A stretch of 64,000 bases of DNA. Origin: CAVQCJ01 sp963771835 (GTDB lineage Bacteria; Actinomycetota; Actinomycetes; Prado026). Below the pieces are notes generated by a model. That model was not told the origin of the DNA. It saw nothing but the letters and a program-made list of their open reading frames with translations, and made no database searches. The position numbers and the translations under genes are program-made. Position 1 is the stretch's first letter; each line of letters opens with the position of its first letter. Where the stretch lies: contig CAVYVA010000004.1 in NCBI GenBank assembly GCA_963771835.1, positions 682,001 through 746,000 of the forward strand. Reading direction: 5' to 3'. Positions 47,743 through 57,100 of this stretch are shown in pieces.

Positions 47743-48774
47743 TCAGGTGAGGCGGGTGCCGACGGAGCGGAGGTCTTCGCAGGCCTCGGTGACACGGGCG
47801 GCCATGCCGGCCTCGGCGGCCTTGCCGTACGCGCGGGGGTCGTACAGCTTCTTGTTGCCGACCTCGCCGTCGACCTTCAGCACCCCGGCGTAGTTCACCA
47901 GCATGTGGTCCGCGATCGGGCGGGTGAAGGCGTACTGCGTGTCCGTGTCGACGTTCATCTTGACGACGCCGTAGTCCAGCGCCTCGCGGATCTCCGACAG
48001 CAGCGACCCCGAGCCGCCGTGGAAGACCAGGTCGAACGGCTTCGAGCCCGCCGGCAGGTCGAAGCGCCTGGCCACCGCGTCCTGCAGGTCCTTGAGGATC
48101 GACGGCCGCAGGACGACGTTGCCCGGCTTGTAGACGCCGTGCACGTTGCCGAACGTCGCGGCCAGCAGGTACCGCCCGCGCTCGCCGAGCCCCAGTCGCT
48201 CGGCCGTCGCGATCGCGTCCTCGGGCGTCGAGTAGAGCTTCGCGTCGTGCTTGGCCTCGATCCCGTCCTCCTCGCCGCCGACGACGCCGATCTCGAGCTC
48301 CATGACGAGCCGCGCCCGGGCGCACTGGTCGAGCAGCTCGTCGGCGATGTCCAGGTTCTCCTTGAGGCTGACCGCCGAGCCGTCCCACATGTGCGACTGG
48401 AACAGCGGCTCCTTCCCGGCCGCGACCCGGTCCAGCCCGAGCTGCACCAGCGGCCTCATGAAGCCGTCGAGCTTGTTCGCCGGGCAGTGGTCGGTGTGCA
48501 GGGCGATGTTCACGTCGTACTTGGCGGCCACGACGTGCGCGAACTCCGCCAGCGCCACCGCCCCCGTCACCATGTCCTTGACCATCTGCCCGGACGCGAA
48601 CTCGGCCCCGCCCCAGGAGAACTGGACGATGCCGTCGCTGCGCGCCTCCGCGAAACCGCGCAGGGCGGCCACGACGGACTGCGAGGACGTGCAGTTGATC
48701 GCCGGGTAGGCGAAGGCGCCCGCCTTCGCGCGGTCGAGCATCTCGCGGTAGACCTCGGGAGAGGCGATGGGCAT
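47743..48774 (-). CDS. fba: Class II fructose-bisphosphate aldolase
   Basis: Zinc-dependent aldolase of glycolysis and gluconeogenesis, 343 residues. INCTSSQSVVAAL at the N-terminus, HTDHCPANKLDG with zinc ligands, MELEIGVVGGEEDGI, FGNVHGVYKPGNV and VFHGGSGS are the class IIA pattern (Escherichia/actinobacterial type). ATG 48774 gives MPIASPEVYREML, the expected N-terminus. Upstream open frame in the same phase is not conserved. Followed by repeat C, DUF3151 and purA. Confidence 0.96.
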   Translation of the reverse strand: MPIASPEVYREMLDRAKAGAFAYPAINCTSSQSVVAALRGFAEARSDGIVQFSWGGAEFASGQMVKDMVTGAVALAEFAHVVAAKYDVNIALHTDHCPANKLDGFMRPLVQLGLDRVAAGKEPLFQSHMWDGSAVSLKENLDIADELLDQCARARLVMELEIGVVGGEEDGIEAKHDAKLYSTPEDAIATAERLGLGERGRYLLAATFGNVHGVYKPGNVVLRPSILKDLQDAVARRFDLPAGSKPFDLVFHGGSGSLLSEIREALDYGVVKMNVDTDTQYAFTRPIADHMLVNYAGVLKVDGEVGNKKLYDPRAYGKAAEAGMAARVTEACEDLRSVGTRLT

Positions 48775-48877
48775 GGCGGGTGGCTCCTCGGCTGGTGCGT
48801 ACGGGGCGCGCCCATCCTCGCATCGGCCCGGCACCGCCCGGCAAGGGACCAAGGACCCCTGCCTCAGCCGCGCCGAG

Positions 48878-49495
48878 TCAGGGCTGCTGGTCGAAGGCGT
48901 GCCGGCGGACCCACGCGTGCATGGCCACGGCCGCCGCCGCCCCGGCGTTGACCGAGCGGGTGGAGCCGTACTGGGCCACCGACAGCACGGCCGCACAGGC
49001 CGCTCGGGCCGGCCCCGAGAGCCCGGGCCCCTCCTGCCCGAGCAGCAGGACGCAGGCGGCCGGCAGGTCGTACGTCTCCAGCGGCACCGACCCCGGCAGG
49101 TTGTCGATCCCGATCAGCGGCACGCCCGCGGCGGCGGACCACGCGGCGAGCGCGGCGACGTCGGGGTGGTGGTGCACGTGCACGTACCGGTCGGTCACCA
49201 TGGCCCCGCGCCGGTTCCACCGCCGCCGCCCGACGATGTGCACCCCGGCCGCGTTGAAGGCGTTGGCGGTGCGCACGACGGACCCGATGTTGAAGTCGTG
49301 GGTCCAGTTCTCGATCGCCACGTGGAACGGGTGCCGCCGGCTGTCGAGGTCGGCCACGATCGCCTCGACGGTCCAGTACCGGTAGCGGTCGACGACGTTG
49401 CGGCGGTCACCGGTGGCCAGCAGCTCGGCGTCGTACCGCGGGTCGTCCGGCCACGGCCCGGTCCACGGCCCGACTCCGACCTCGGCCCCTGTCAC
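48878..49495 (-). CDS. SpoU/TrmH-family RNA methyltransferase
   Basis: A 205-residue SPOUT methyltransferase. The three motifs are visible: NIGSVVRTANAF (motif 1, Asn and Arg), VLLLGQEGPGLS (motif 2, Gly-x-Glu) and GSTRSVNAGAAAAVAMHAW (motif 3). The N-terminal extension PDDPRYDAELLATGDRRNVVDRY is common in actinobacteria. Probably modifies 2'-OH of a tRNA or rRNA ribose. GTG 49495 is chosen as the last start before the conserved region; the binding site is weak. Confidence 0.88.
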   Translation of the reverse strand: MTGAEVGVGPWTGPWPDDPRYDAELLATGDRRNVVDRYRYWTVEAIVADLDSRRHPFHVAIENWTHDFNIGSVVRTANAFNAAGVHIVGRRRWNRRGAMVTDRYVHVHHHPDVAALAAWSAAAGVPLIGIDNLPGSVPLETYDLPAACVLLLGQEGPGLSGPARAACAAVLSVAQYGSTRSVNAGAAAAVAMHAWVRRHAFDQQP

Positions 49496-49543
49496 CGCGC
49501 ACAGTTTGCCGGACGTTTCCGGTCTGGCCCGTACCCTGGCCCG

Positions 49544-50188
49544 ATGCTCAGCCTGACCCACCCCGACGTCCTGCTGGGCGCGAACTTCCTGAACCCGGAC
49601 CAGCTGCTCAAGAGCGTCGGTCTCATCGGGCTCCTCGCCATCATCTTCGCCGAGTGCGGGCTGCTCGTCGGGTTCTTCCTGCCCGGCGACACGCTGCTGT
49701 TCGCGGCCGGGGTGCTCATCGCCAACGACAGCCCGGTGCTGCCGTCCTCGTTGCCGCTGGTCTGCCTGCTGGTCTGCCTGGCGGCCATCGCGGGAAACCT
49801 CGTCGGCTACTGGATCGGGCGGACGGCCGGGCCGAGCGTCTTCCGGCGACCCGGGTCCCGGATCTTCAAGCCCGAGTACGTCGAGCGGACGAACGCTTTC
49901 TTCGCCAGGTACGGCCCGCCGGCCATCGTCCTGGCCCGGTTCGTGCCGATCGTCCGGACGTTCATCACGGTGATGGCCGGCGTCGGGCGGATGAGCTGGC
50001 CCCGGTACGTCGCGTACTCGATCATCGGCGGCGCGCTCTGGGGGACCGGCGTGATCCTGCTCGGCTACTGGCTCGGCCAGGTGGCCTTCATCGCCGACCA
50101 CATCGAGCTGATCCTGGTCGTCGGCGTCGCGGTCGCCGTCGTCCCGGTCCTGGTGGGGCTGTTGCGTCGGCCCCGCACGAGCGGCTAG
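49544..50188 (+). CDS. DedA family membrane protein
   Basis: A 214-residue protein with several spans. FAECGLLVGFFLPGDTLLFAAGVL, LVGYWIGRTAGPSVF and the signature FARYGPPAIVLARFVPIVRTFITVMAG with conserved Arg/Pro belong to the DedA/VTT family, linked to undecaprenyl-phosphate and lipid flipping. ATG 49544, divergent from the methyltransferase across 48 bp. The stop shares CTAG with the LemA stop. Confidence 0.93.
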   Translation: MLSLTHPDVLLGANFLNPDQLLKSVGLIGLLAIIFAECGLLVGFFLPGDTLLFAAGVLIANDSPVLPSSLPLVCLLVCLAAIAGNLVGYWIGRTAGPSVFRRPGSRIFKPEYVERTNAFFARYGPPAIVLARFVPIVRTFITVMAGVGRMSWPRYVAYSIIGGALWGTGVILLGYWLGQVAFIADHIELILVVGVAVAVVPVLVGLLRRPRTSG

Positions 50189-50746
50189 AAGCTGACCTGC
50201 GGGTTCGCGCGGACGGCCGGGTCCTCGGCCTCGAAGTACTCGGCGGCCTTGAACCCGAACAGCCCGGCGATGACCGAGGACGGGAACGCCTGGACCCGCG
50301 TGTTCAGCGCCCGCACGTTGCCGTTGTAGAAGCGGCGTCCGGCCGCGACCCGGTCCTCGGTCTCGGACAGCTGCCGCTGGAGCTCGAGGAAGTTCGTGCT
50401 GGCCTTCAGGTCCGGGTACGACTCGGCGACGGCGAACAGCTGGCGCAGCGCGCCGGTCAGGACGTTCTCCTGCTGGGCCTGCTCGGCCGGACCGCTGCCG
50501 GGGGCGGCGGCGGCCGCCCGCGCGGCGGTCACTGCCTCGAGCGTCTGCCGCTCGTGCGCGGCGTAGCCCTTGACCGTCTCGACCAGGTTCGGGATCAGGT
50601 CGTGCCGCCGGGTCAGCTCGACGTCGATCTGCCGCCAGGACTCCTGGACGAGGTTCCGCTGCCGCACGAAGCGGTTGTAGGACACCACTCGCGCCGAGGA
50701 GGACCAGGACGACGATCCCCAGGATCACCCACATGACCGCGTTCAC
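50185..50746 (-). CDS. LemA family protein, frameshifted
   Basis: About 186 residues. One N-terminal span (VMWVILGIVVLVLLG) then the LemA four-helix region: YNRFVRQRNLVQESWRQIDVELTRRHDLIPNLVETVKGYAAHE (split here) and NFLELQRQLSETEDRVAAGRRFYN, ending FFGFKAAEYFEAE-like. A +1 shift near 50689 lies just after the span. GTG 50746 overlaps the stop of the preceding gene as GTGA. Function unknown; LemA proteins often pair with small membrane or TPM proteins. Confidence 0.88.
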
Positions 50747-51579
50747 GCGATGCTGCCTTCCGCTGGGGGCACGGCCGCTGGCGCGACCGGTGCCTGCTGA
50801 GCCTGTGGTGCCGGTGGTGCTGCTGGTGCCGGTGGAGCTGCTGGTGCTGGTGGTGCCGGCGGAGCCACTGGCGCCGACTGGACCTGCTGGTCCGGGTCGT
50901 ACCCGTTGTCGTGCCAGACGAACGACGGGATGCCGTCCACCACATGGTGCAACGTGGACAGGCTCGCGAGCACGTCCACGGGGTTCATGGTGCCGCTGCC
51001 CCACGATACGAGGTCGGACATCTCGATCCGCCACGCCGTGGGCGGGCCGGCCAGCAGCGCCTCCATGGTCCGGGGGGTGAGCACGTCCGAGGCGAACTTG
51101 GGCTGCCGGGCGTGCACCCGGAAGTGCCGGTTGAAGTCCTCGGACTCCAGGTCGATCCCGCCGCCGAGCCCCACGGCAGCCGCGGCGCGCTCCAGGAAGC
51201 CCTCGGGGGTCACCTGCAGCGTGGGCAGGACAGTGGGGAGGGCGAGTGCGATGACGGCGAAGTGGTGGGTCGTGCGCTGGGTGTTGCCCCGGCTGTCGGT
51301 CGACTCGGTGTCGTACTGGTAGTCGAACCCGACGAACGGCACGTTCCGGTCGGTGCCGCGGACGACGTTCCGGCAACGCCGACGGTCGCCCTGGCCGAAC
51401 GGCGTGCCGTTCCAGCGGACGGTGAACGAGTCGTCCTCCGCGGTGTACGCCCAGCCCTTGGCCATGCAGAACTGCTGGAGCGCCTGCCGCCGCTTGGACT
51501 CCTGCAGGTAGTTCCACACGAAGTACCCGGCCGCCGCGAGGGCGACCAGCACGAAGACCAGCGTCGACAAGCCACTCAT
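50743..51579 (-). CDS. Membrane-anchored protein with Pro/Ala tail, DUF3137-like
   Basis: A 278-residue protein. One N-terminal span (LSTLVFVLVALAAAGYFVWNYL), a central beta-rich domain (RRCRNVVRGTDRNVPFVGFDYQYDTES, split; HHFAVIALALP) and a 40-residue Pro/Ala/Gln tail. The central part resembles DUF3137 domains that accompany LemA genes. With the span at the start and a short N-terminus outside, the domain is probably cytoplasmic. Co-translated with lemA. ATG 51579. Confidence 0.75.
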   Translation of the reverse strand: MSGLSTLVFVLVALAAAGYFVWNYLQESKRRQALQQFCMAKGWAYTAEDDSFTVRWNGTPFGQGDRRRCRNVVRGTDRNVPFVGFDYQYDTESTDSRGNTQRTTHHFAVIALALPTVLPTLQVTPEGFLERAAAAVGLGGGIDLESEDFNRHFRVHARQPKFASDVLTPRTMEALLAGPPTAWRIEMSDLVSWGSGTMNPVDVLASLSTLHHVVDGIPSFVWHDNGYDPDQQVQSAPVAPPAPPAPAAPPAPAAPPAPQAQQAPVAPAAVPPAEGSIA

Positions 51580-51628
51580 GGCTAGATCTTCGGCCGGTCC
51601 CGGTCCGGACTCAACGGCCCGCGCCGGC

Positions 51629-52177
51629 TCAGGACAGCCCCAGGTCGGCGAGCGAGAACACGCTCCGGTACTCCAGGCCGGCCGCCGCGACGGCCCCGGC
51701 CGCCCCGCGCTCGACCACCACGGCTACACCGACCACCTCGGCGCCCGCCTCGCGCAGGGCCTCGACCGCCGTCAGCACCGACCCGCCGGTGGTGGACGTG
51801 TCCTCGACGGCCAGCACCCGTCGCCCGGCGACGTCCGGGCCCTCGATCCGGCGCTGCAGCCCGTGCGCCTTGCCCTCCTTGCGGACCACGAAGGCGTCCA
51901 GGGCCCGGCCCTGGGCGGCCGCAGCATGCAGCATCGCGGTCGCGACCGGGTCGGCGCCGAGGGTGAGCCCGCCGACCGCCTCGTAGTCCAGGTCCGCGGT
52001 GGCCGCGAGCATCGCCCGCCCGACGAGGGGGGCGGCGGCCGCGTCCAGCGTCACCCGGCGCAGGTCCACGTAGTAGTCGGCCTCGCGGCCCGAGGACAGC
52101 ACGACCCGGCCGTGCACGACCGCCTTCGCGGTGATCTGGTCGAGCAGCGCGGCGCGGTCGGCGGTGGGGTCGGTCAT
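51629..52177 (-). CDS. pyrE: Orotate phosphoribosyltransferase
   Basis: Pyrimidine synthesis enzyme making OMP from orotate and PRPP, 182 residues. GRVVLSSGREADYYVDLR, the catalytic loop VVRKEGKAHG with Lys, and PRPP motif VLAVEDTSTTGGS are diagnostic. ATG 52177 fits the family start. Divergent from the hydrolase at 52208; 49 bp upstream of the DUF3137-like gene. Confidence 0.95.
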   Translation of the reverse strand: MTDPTADRAALLDQITAKAVVHGRVVLSSGREADYYVDLRRVTLDAAAAPLVGRAMLAATADLDYEAVGGLTLGADPVATAMLHAAAAQGRALDAFVVRKEGKAHGLQRRIEGPDVAGRRVLAVEDTSTTGGSVLTAVEALREAGAEVVGVAVVVERGAAGAVAAAGLEYRSVFSLADLGLS

Positions 52178-52207
52178 GGCCGGCGAGCCTAGGGCAGGCT
52201 GAGCCGG

Positions 52208-52936
52208 GTGGAACCGACCGCCGTCGCCCTGCTGCACTCGCCGCTGACCTCGGCGGCAGCCTGGGGACGGCTGCCGGACCTGCTCGGGGCCGGTCTCGGG
52301 GCCGGCACCGCTGTTCCGGTGCACGTCGTGGACGTGGACGACGACCAGCAGCCTCCGTACGCCACCCGGTACGTCGCGGCGGCCGCCCGGCAGCTCGCCG
52401 CCGCGGTCCGCCCCGGCGAACCGCTGCTGCTGGTCGCGCACAGCGGAGCCGGGCCGCTGCTCCCGCAGCTGGCCTACGCCCGCCGGGCGGTGCACGGGCC
52501 GGTCCGTGGGTACGTGTTCCTGGACGCCGCGCTGCCCCGGCCCGGTGGCACCGCCTCCCGGCTGGACCTGCTGGCCGCCGAGGACGCGGACCTGGCGACA
52601 GCCTGGCGAGCGGTGCTCGAGGCCGGCGGGACGGTGCCGAGCTGGGTGGACGCCGACCTGGTCGACAACGTCCCGGACCCGGCCGACCGGGCGCGGCTGC
52701 TGGTCGGGCTCCGGCCGCGACCGCTGGCGTACTTCACCGAGCCCGTCCCGTTCCCGGGCGACTGGCCGGACGCCCCGTGCGGCTTCCTGCGTACGTCGGC
52801 CGGATACGACTGGTCCGCGCGGGTCGCGGCGGGCCGCGGCTGGCCGGTCGAGTCGGTCGACGCCGGTCACTTCGCCGCTCTGGCGGCGCCGGAGCTCACG
52901 GCGCAGGCGCTGGCGCGGCTGCTGTCGCGGATGTGA
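52208..52936 (+). CDS. Alpha/beta-hydrolase fold protein
   Basis: A 242-residue protein. LLHSPLTSAAAWGRLPDLL is the oxyanion region, VAHSGAGPLLPQLA the Ser elbow, and VESVDAGHFAALAAPE carries the His. An acid residue is likely in PVPFPGDWPDAP. No signal peptide. Substrate unknown. GTG 52208. Ends 9 bp before the hairpin array. Confidence 0.8.
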   Translation: MEPTAVALLHSPLTSAAAWGRLPDLLGAGLGAGTAVPVHVVDVDDDQQPPYATRYVAAAARQLAAAVRPGEPLLLVAHSGAGPLLPQLAYARRAVHGPVRGYVFLDAALPRPGGTASRLDLLAAEDADLATAWRAVLEAGGTVPSWVDADLVDNVPDPADRARLLVGLRPRPLAYFTEPVPFPGDWPDAPCGFLRTSAGYDWSARVAAGRGWPVESVDAGHFAALAAPELTAQALARLLSRM

Positions 52937-52945
52937 GCGATGCCT

Positions 52946-53127
52946 CGGCGGTGCACCGGCCTACCCCTCCGAGGGCCGGTGCACCGCCGGGCGCGGTGCG
53001 CGGGTCCGTCCTCCCGACGGGCCCTGCAGACCGGGTCCAACCCCTCGATGGACCCGGTCGTTCCGGAGCCATCCCCTCAGATGGGTCCGGAAGCGTGCCG
53101 GGCCGGCCCCCTCGGCAGGCCCGGCAC
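52946..53127. other. Array of five consecutive stem-loops with C-rich loops
   Basis: Five hairpins fill the gap between convergent genes. H1: 52946-52961/52974-52989, 16 bp, loop TACCCCTCCGAG. H2: 53002-53010/53016-53024, loop CTCCC. H3: 53029-53039/53049-53059, 11 bp, loop ACCCCTCGA. H4: 53061-53073/53080-53092, 12 of 13 pairs, loop CCCTCA. H5: 53095-53104/53118-53127 plus an inner GCC/GGC, loop CCCTC. Stems differ in sequence but loops share CCCTC (minus strand GAGGG). At minimum a bidirectional terminator; possibly a structured RNA. Confidence 0.7.
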
Positions 53128-53132
53128 ACCTT

Positions 53133-53915
53133 TCAGCGCTCGAGCTCCCGCAGCAGTGCGAGCGCCTGGTCGTAGTCCGCGGGGAGCGGCTCGAGCCACA
53201 CCCGCGGGGGGCGCCGCGAGGCTCGGGAGAGCCCCGCGAGCACCATCCGGACCTCGACGAGGTCGCGGAGCCGGGCCAGCATCGGCCCGAGGTCTTCGTC
53301 GCGGGCCACCAGCGCGGCCACCCGGCCGGAGCCGAGGGCCACCAGCGACTCGCCGCCGGCGAACTCCTCGCGCAGGCAGTCCGCGAGCACACATACGCGG
53401 GCCAGCCGCTGCCAGGGGTCCGGCGTCATCACCGAGGCGTCCAGGATCACCATGCCGACCACGTCGGTGACCAGCACGTTCTCGGCCACGGCGGTCCGGT
53501 AGACCTCGCCGAGCCGGGTGCGAAGGTACGAAGGAGTGGCCAGGCCGGTCATCGCGTCCTCGCAGCCGGCGGTCCGGACCGGGTCGACCCCGGCGTCGGC
53601 CCAGCCGGCGCTGAACGAGCGGATGACCAAGAACGGCGGCGCGTCGCCGCCCAGGACCCGGTAGAGCGACGCCAGGTCGTCCAGACCCTCGGCGAGGCCC
53701 ACGCCGGCCTGTGCCCGGACGGCTCCGAGGAGCTCGGCGGGGACCGTCGCGTCCCGCCCGTCCGCGACGGCCTCCGCCAGAGCATCGACGGCCGGGTCCC
53801 ACCAGTCGGCGGGGTGGGCCCAGCTGGCCTCGGCGGAGAGCCGCTGCCACCGGGAGCGGAGGGCAGAGGCAGGTCCGCCCAGGGGGAAGAGAGTGGCCAG
53901 TGCGTCCTCGCCCAT
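53133..53915 (-). CDS. Degenerate GGDEF-like protein, function unknown
   Basis: A 260-residue protein. The second half follows the GGDEF plan: CEDAMTGLATPSYLRTRLGEVYR resembles the D-x-L-T-G-L entry, and EEFAGGESLVALGSGRVAALVARDED occupies the active-site strand. The GGDEF motif itself is lost (GESLV), so cyclase activity is unlikely; it may bind nucleotide or partner protein. The first 110 residues are helical and unrecognised. GGAGGGG lies before ATG 53915. The neighbouring sigma factor fusion is divergent, 276 bp away. Confidence 0.75.
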   Translation of the reverse strand: MGEDALATLFPLGGPASALRSRWQRLSAEASWAHPADWWDPAVDALAEAVADGRDATVPAELLGAVRAQAGVGLAEGLDDLASLYRVLGGDAPPFLVIRSFSAGWADAGVDPVRTAGCEDAMTGLATPSYLRTRLGEVYRTAVAENVLVTDVVGMVILDASVMTPDPWQRLARVCVLADCLREEFAGGESLVALGSGRVAALVARDEDLGPMLARLRDLVEVRMVLAGLSRASRRPPRVWLEPLPADYDQALALLRELER

Positions 53916-54103
53916 CTCGATCCCCTCCTTTCCGCTTCGCTTCGGCGTCCGACAGGGATGAGACCGGCCGCCGGCTCAATCGTGACGCGGGATTTGTCGA
54001 TGTTTTTCGCGGAGGCCCCGAAGCCGTCCCCCGGGCCCGTCATGAGCGGACCAGTTGGGCGTCTCTTGGGTAGAAGCCGCTGGACGCCCCCGCGCGGTGC
54101 ACG

Positions 54104-54158
54104 GAGATGGACGGATAGTCACGAGATGGACGCGTAGCGTGACTTCTCCGTCTACGAT
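54104..54158 (+). promoter_or_regulatory. Direct and inverted repeats upstream of sigma factor fusion
   Basis: GAGATGGACG occurs twice (54104-54113 and 54123-54132), 19 bp apart. AGTCACG (54117-54123) faces CGTGACT (54138-54144). TACGAT (54153-54158) fits a -10 box 34 bp before the GTG start. Together they suggest a controlled promoter, perhaps autoregulated; no -35 is convincing. Confidence 0.45.
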
Positions 54159-54191
54159 CGACAACGCCCGCGCCGAGGGAGAATCAAGCCC

Positions 54192-57100
54192 GTGACCGAC
54201 CTGCCCCCGCTCGAGACCGAGCCTCGGTCCGCCGAGGCGCCCGGTCCCAGCGACGCGGAGCTGATCACGGCGGTCCGATCCGGCGACAAGGCTGCGTTCG
54301 GTCCCCTGTACCTGCGGCACGTCGGCGCGGCCCGCGCCCTGGCCAGGCAGATGACCCGCGACCCGAACGAGGCCGAAGACCTCGTCTCGGAGGCCTTCGC
54401 GAAGGTCCTGTCGGTGGTCCAGGCCGGCGGCGGCCCGGACGTCGCCTTCCGGGCCTACCTGCTCACGGCGCTGCGCCGGATCGCGTACGACCGCACCCGT
54501 GCCGGCAGCCGGATCACGATCTCCGACGACCTGACGCCTTACGACCCCGGGGTGCCGTTCGTCGACCCCGCTCTGGAGGGGCTGGAGAAGTCGATCGTCT
54601 CCCGCGCGTACACCTCGCTGCCGGAGCGCTGGCAGACCGTGCTCTGGCACACCGAGGTGGAAGGGCTGACCCCCGCCCAGGTGGCGCCCATCCTCGGGCT
54701 GACCGCGAACGGGGTGGCCGCGCTGGCCTACCGGGCCCGTGAGGGGCTGCGCCAGGCCTACCTGCAGCAGCACCTGGCCGCGCCGCTGGACGACGGCTGC
54801 CGCCCGTACTCGGACCGGCTGGGCGCGTACGCCCGCGGCGGTCTGTCCAAGCGGGAGACCGCGCAGGTCGAGGAGCACCTGGACACCTGCGAACGGTGCC
54901 GTGGGCTGGTCCTGGAGCTCACCGACGTGGGCAGCGGGATGCGCGCCGTGGTCGCTCCGCTGGTCCTGGGCCTGTTCGTGGCCGGCTACCTCAGCTCGGG
55001 CGCCCTGCTCGGGACCGGTGGGGCCGCCGCCGCCGGGGCCGGCGCGCTGGCCGGATCGGGGACGACCGGTGGGACCGGTGCCGGCGCAGGCGGTGGAACG
55101 GGCGCAGGGGCCGGTGCGGGCGCCGGGAGCGGAGCGGCTGCCGCATCGGGCGGTGCGGCCGCGGCCGGCGGAGGCGTCGGGGCCGGTGCTGCGGCAGCGG
55201 CCGCAGGAGTCGTAGGGGCAGGCGCGCTGACGGTCGCAGCCGCCTCGAGTGCCCAGCCGGCGGCAGCGGCCGCATCCGGAGCAGCAGGCGGCGCCGCGGG
55301 GGGTGCCGGGGCTTCTGCCGGTGCCGCCGGGGCGTCTGCCGGGGCGGGCTCCGCCGGAGCGGTCGCGGGTGGCGCCGGGGGCGCCGGCGGCAGCGGCGGT
55401 ACCGGCGCGGCGGTGACCGTGACCGGGGCGGGCGGCGGCGGAGGCGGCGGGGTCTTCGGGCTGAGCGCCGCCTGGACGGCCGGTGTCGCCGCGGCAGCCG
55501 TGGGCGTGGTGGGGGCCGGGATCATCGCCGCCGTCGTGATCGGCGGCGGGGGCGGCAGCGGCACCGTGACGGGGGCCGCGCCGGGCGCGTCCGGTCCGGT
55601 CCTGCCCGGCGGTACGTCCTCGTCAGGCTCCAGCACGTCCGGCTCGAGCTCGTCCGGGCCGGACGCCACGAGCACCCAGACGCTCGCGCCGATCGCGTCC
55701 GTGACCCCGACGACCGCCGCGCCGACCTCCGGGTCGACCGCCACGGCGCACCCGTCCTCGTCCGCGACGCACGCCCCGACTCCGACTCCCACCCCGACCC
55801 CCACGCCGACGTCAACGCCGACGTCGACCCCGACCCCGACGTCGACCCCGACGCCTACGCCGCCGGTGCTGACGCTGACGTACACGCCGCTCGGCGACCT
55901 GGTGCAGGGGCGCCCGGGCATCATCGGCTTCGCGGTCGGCAACACCGGCGGCCCGGCGAACAACGTCACCGCCACCGTCAAGCTGCCCTCGGGCGTCAGT
56001 TTCGTCGGCCTGCGGAGCACCCTCTCCGCATTCGACGGCTCCCAACGCGCCGGCCCCGAAGATCATGGCGCTGGGTGCAGACAGCGGGTGGTCCTGCGAC
56101 GTCCCCACCGCCACCTGCAAGCTGAGCACGCTGCCCCCGCTCCAACCGGGTCAGACCACCCAGGTCTACCTGGACGTCGTCGCAGACGCGGCTTCCGCGG
56201 GCAACGACCCGGTGACTGTCACCGTCTCCGCCGACGGGCTCACCCAGGGGATCAGCGCCCAAAGCGAGCATGGCGTGCAGGCGGCCGGGCTGGCCGCGCG
56301 GTTCGCCGAGACCGGAGCGCTGAGCGTCACCGAGGTCGGCAACGGCCTGCTGTCCTGCCCGACGGGAGCGAAGGGTTGCGCCGACGCCCGCCTGGGCATC
56401 GCCAACGAGCAGTGCGCGCTCGGTGGCGGTGAGGGTCATCGCGGGTCGCCGCCCTGCCTCGACAACAACGACTGGTCGATGACCCCGTTCAACCAGGCGG
56501 GTGACAAGACCAAAGCGTCCTCCGCAGCCGTTCTACCGCCGCTTCCCCCTGGCGGCAGCGTCCGCTGGGCAGGGTTGTACTGGTCGGGCGGACTGATCCC
56601 GAACAGCAAGACGGAGACCTTGAAGCTGCGCGGTCCTGGCGCGACCGAGTACACGCCCATCACTGCCGACCGAACCGACTTCGACAGCGCGAAGATGGTG
56701 TTTCAGTCGTACGCCGACGTCACCGACCTGGTCGCCCAGGGCGGTTCGGGGACATGGTGGGCCGCCGATCCCCAGGTGGCGTTCGGGAGCCAGAACCAGT
56801 ACGCCGGCTGGTCTCTCGTGGTGGTCTACGAGGATCCGAACGCGCCCGTCGATCAATTGACTGTTCTCGACGGCTTCACCCAAGTGACCGGGACCGCCTC
56901 CTTGTCCATCGGTCCGCGCAGCGGCAGCACCAGGATCGGGACGGTCGCCTGGGAAGGCGACCTGGGCATCAAGGGCGACACGATCTCCTTCGGCGACACG
57001 GTCCTGGACCCGCGGAGTGGCAACCCGGCGGATTCGACCAACGTCATGGACTCTTCGGCGGCGGGCGCTCTCGCGCCGCCGAACGCTCCCGGGCCGCCGA

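Noticed and set aside
48878..51517. 879-codon minus-strand frame
   Set aside because: Only the last 205 codons have SPOUT motifs. The rest is antisense to DedA or out of frame with LemA and its neighbour.
55020..55440. Ala/Gly-rich stretch as a separate structural protein or PE_PGRS-like gene
   Set aside because: It is in frame with the sigma factor and zinc finger upstream and with the hydrophobic segment and stalk downstream.
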